Source of the DNA: a virus
Strand: one strand, 5' to 3'
Virus record (IMG/VR): IMGVR_UViG_3300010396_000013
Coordinates: 1-54,985 of that record
DNA length: 54,985 nucleotides
Under the pieces are notes generated by a model. That model was not told where the DNA came from and made no database searches. It worked only from the letters and a program-made list of their open reading frames with translations. Position 1 is the first letter of the stretch; each line of letters starts with the position of its first letter. The translations under genes were made by a program, and so were the position numbers. Of this stretch, positions 54,348 through 54,985 are shown piece by piece.

Positions 54348-54535
54348 AGATCTTCTCCCTTGGCCTTGGCGATGGCGGCCGCTTCTTCGACCACGATGCG
54401 CCAGGCGGCGGCGATGGCTTGCGCTTCTGATGGAAAGCCGCCCGTCTTTAGACGTGCGTCTAAAGTGCTCGCGTAAAACAGACGCCGCCGCCCGTGCATC
54501 ATCCACCCCTCCGGCAACTCGTCCCGCTCGGTCAT
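54344..54535 (-). CDS. Small 'ELPEGW' family protein, 63 aa (paralogue)
   Basis: It begins MTERDELPEGWMMHGRRRLF and ends with EAQAIAAAWRIVVEEAAAIA. It shares the ELPEGW start and AIAAAWRIV helix with the gene at 50877-51065. It is ATGA-coupled upstream and GTGA-coupled downstream. The function is unknown. Confidence 0.65.
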   Translation of the reverse strand: MTERDELPEGWMMHGRRRLFYASTLDARLKTGGFPSEAQAIAAAWRIVVEEAAAIAKAKGEDL

Positions 54536-54657
54536 GGCAACCACCACCCAATCCCGAACACAGAAATCACCCCCGCCATGGCGACCAGCACGGCCAGCGG
54601 GATCAGCGGCAGCGTGCGCGAGACGTGGCGGATGCGGCGGCGGGTCGAGATGTGCAT
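54532..54657 (-). CDS. Small single-pass membrane protein, 41 aa
   Basis: It begins MHISTRRRIRHVSRTLPLIP and has one hydrophobic segment (LAVLVAMAGVISVFGIGWWL) after a basic N-terminus. The start overlaps the LRR gene's stop (TGATG) and the stop overlaps the next start. It may be a membrane partner of the LRR protein or unrelated. Confidence 0.5.
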   Translation of the reverse strand: MHISTRRRIRHVSRTLPLIPLAVLVAMAGVISVFGIGWWLP

Positions 54658-54985
54658 CACAGCATACCCGGCTCGGCCGCGATCACCCGTTCCGCCAGCG
54701 CCAGACACTCTCGATTTCCGGCCCAATGCTCGCGCGCCTCAGCGGCCGAGAAATTCCGGCAGCCGGCGATCACGCGCCAGCCATTGGCGAGACGGACGCC
54801 GAAGAACTCGTAGCCACGGCGGTCTTTGCCGACGCGGAATACGCCGGTCAGATTGGGGCAATCGCGCAGGTCGAGCGAGCCTGCGACGCTGAGGCCCTCG
54901 GGCAGGGCGGTGATGCCGGTGCCGCGCAGGTAGAGCGAGCCGCCGACGCTGAGGCCCTCGGGCAGGGCGGTGATGCCGGTGCCGC
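54657..54985 (-). CDS. Leucine-rich-repeat protein, 3' part
   Basis: This is the continuation of the gene starting at 360. It encodes the last LRR units (including GGSLYLRGTG), a capping unit (LDLRDCPNLTG) and a C-terminal domain (VFRVGKDRRGYEFFGVRLAN, GWRVIAGCRNFSAAEAREHW) of the type found in phage proteins that end in 'G.RVIAGCR'. The stop is at 54657. The frame is continuous with the 5' part only if the 32-bp end overlap is merged. Confidence 0.7.
   Translation of the reverse strand, partial: GTGITALPEGLSVGGSLYLRGTGITALPEGLSVAGSLDLRDCPNLTGVFRVGKDRRGYEFFGVRLANGWRVIAGCRNFSAAEAREHWAGNRECLALAERVIAAEPGML
54880..54985. repeat. 60-bp tandem coding repeat, far-end units
   Basis: Almost two further units of the 60-bp array lie here. 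The last 32 bases (54954-54985) are identical to bases 1-32 of the window. Confidence 0.95.

Noticed and set aside
54954-54985. Biological direct terminal repeat of a linear genome
   Set aside because: The 32-bp identity lies within a tandem coding repeat and is better explained by how a circular sequence was opened; P22-type terminases package by headful rather than from fixed short repeats.

Overview
The window reads as one essentially complete temperate phage genome of the P22-like, short-tailed (podovirus) type from a GC-rich alphaproteobacterium. The virion genes follow the P22 order: terminase, portal, scaffold, P22-type coat, gp4-like and gp10-like connector/tail proteins, three ejection proteins (one with a transglycosylase domain), then tail fibres. 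Alphaproteobacterial ancestry is suggested by GcrA-like and GapR-like (DUF2312) genes and by the small-protein families present; the genus cannot be fixed from sequence alone. The first and last 32 bases of the window are identical and lie in the same 60-bp coding repeat. Merging them restores a leucine-rich-repeat gene in frame, so the molecule is most simply a circle opened inside a repeat array.

Layout. A leftward operon starts near 3.2 kb, runs down to base 1, continues at 54985 and ends at the integrase (46488). It holds many small, translationally coupled accessory genes, a SPOUT RNA methyltransferase, a DUF1643 gene, the LRR gene, exonuclease plus RecT recombination genes, a Lar-like gene, a putative excisionase and the integrase. 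Next to the integrase is a 70-bp 3' half of tRNA-Ser(GCU), the likely attP core. Beyond it lie a GIY-YIG-like gene and two phage tRNAs (Met, Thr).

A rightward early operon starts at a Cro/YdaS-like gene (3285). It carries a GcrA-like regulator, a DpdA-like deazaguanine DNA-modification enzyme coupled to a DNA methyltransferase with a 13-G tract, a PEP-CTERM-like protein, a GapR-like protein, a VRR-NUC nuclease and a prim-pol/helicase replication protein. The end of the replication gene holds a cluster of CCGCACA repeats that may be the origin. A two-gene leftward operon at 12.2-12.8 kb with an HTH protein and a palindrome in its promoter is a candidate repressor locus.

The junction between the early and late regions is interrupted by a 2.1-kb IS1595-family element with three passenger genes. 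It is bounded by an 8-bp target duplication and splits a small DUF6582-like gene. A tRNA-Thr(UGU) follows directly, and the late operon runs from 17386 to 45064. That operon covers packaging, capsid, ejection proteins, fibres (one with an S74 chaperone domain, one glycine-rich) and a lysis cassette with spanin-like proteins, small membrane proteins, a papain-like protein and a T4-type lysozyme. A leftward membrane-protein gene between the ejection and fibre genes sits where P22 carries its immI/superinfection-exclusion region.
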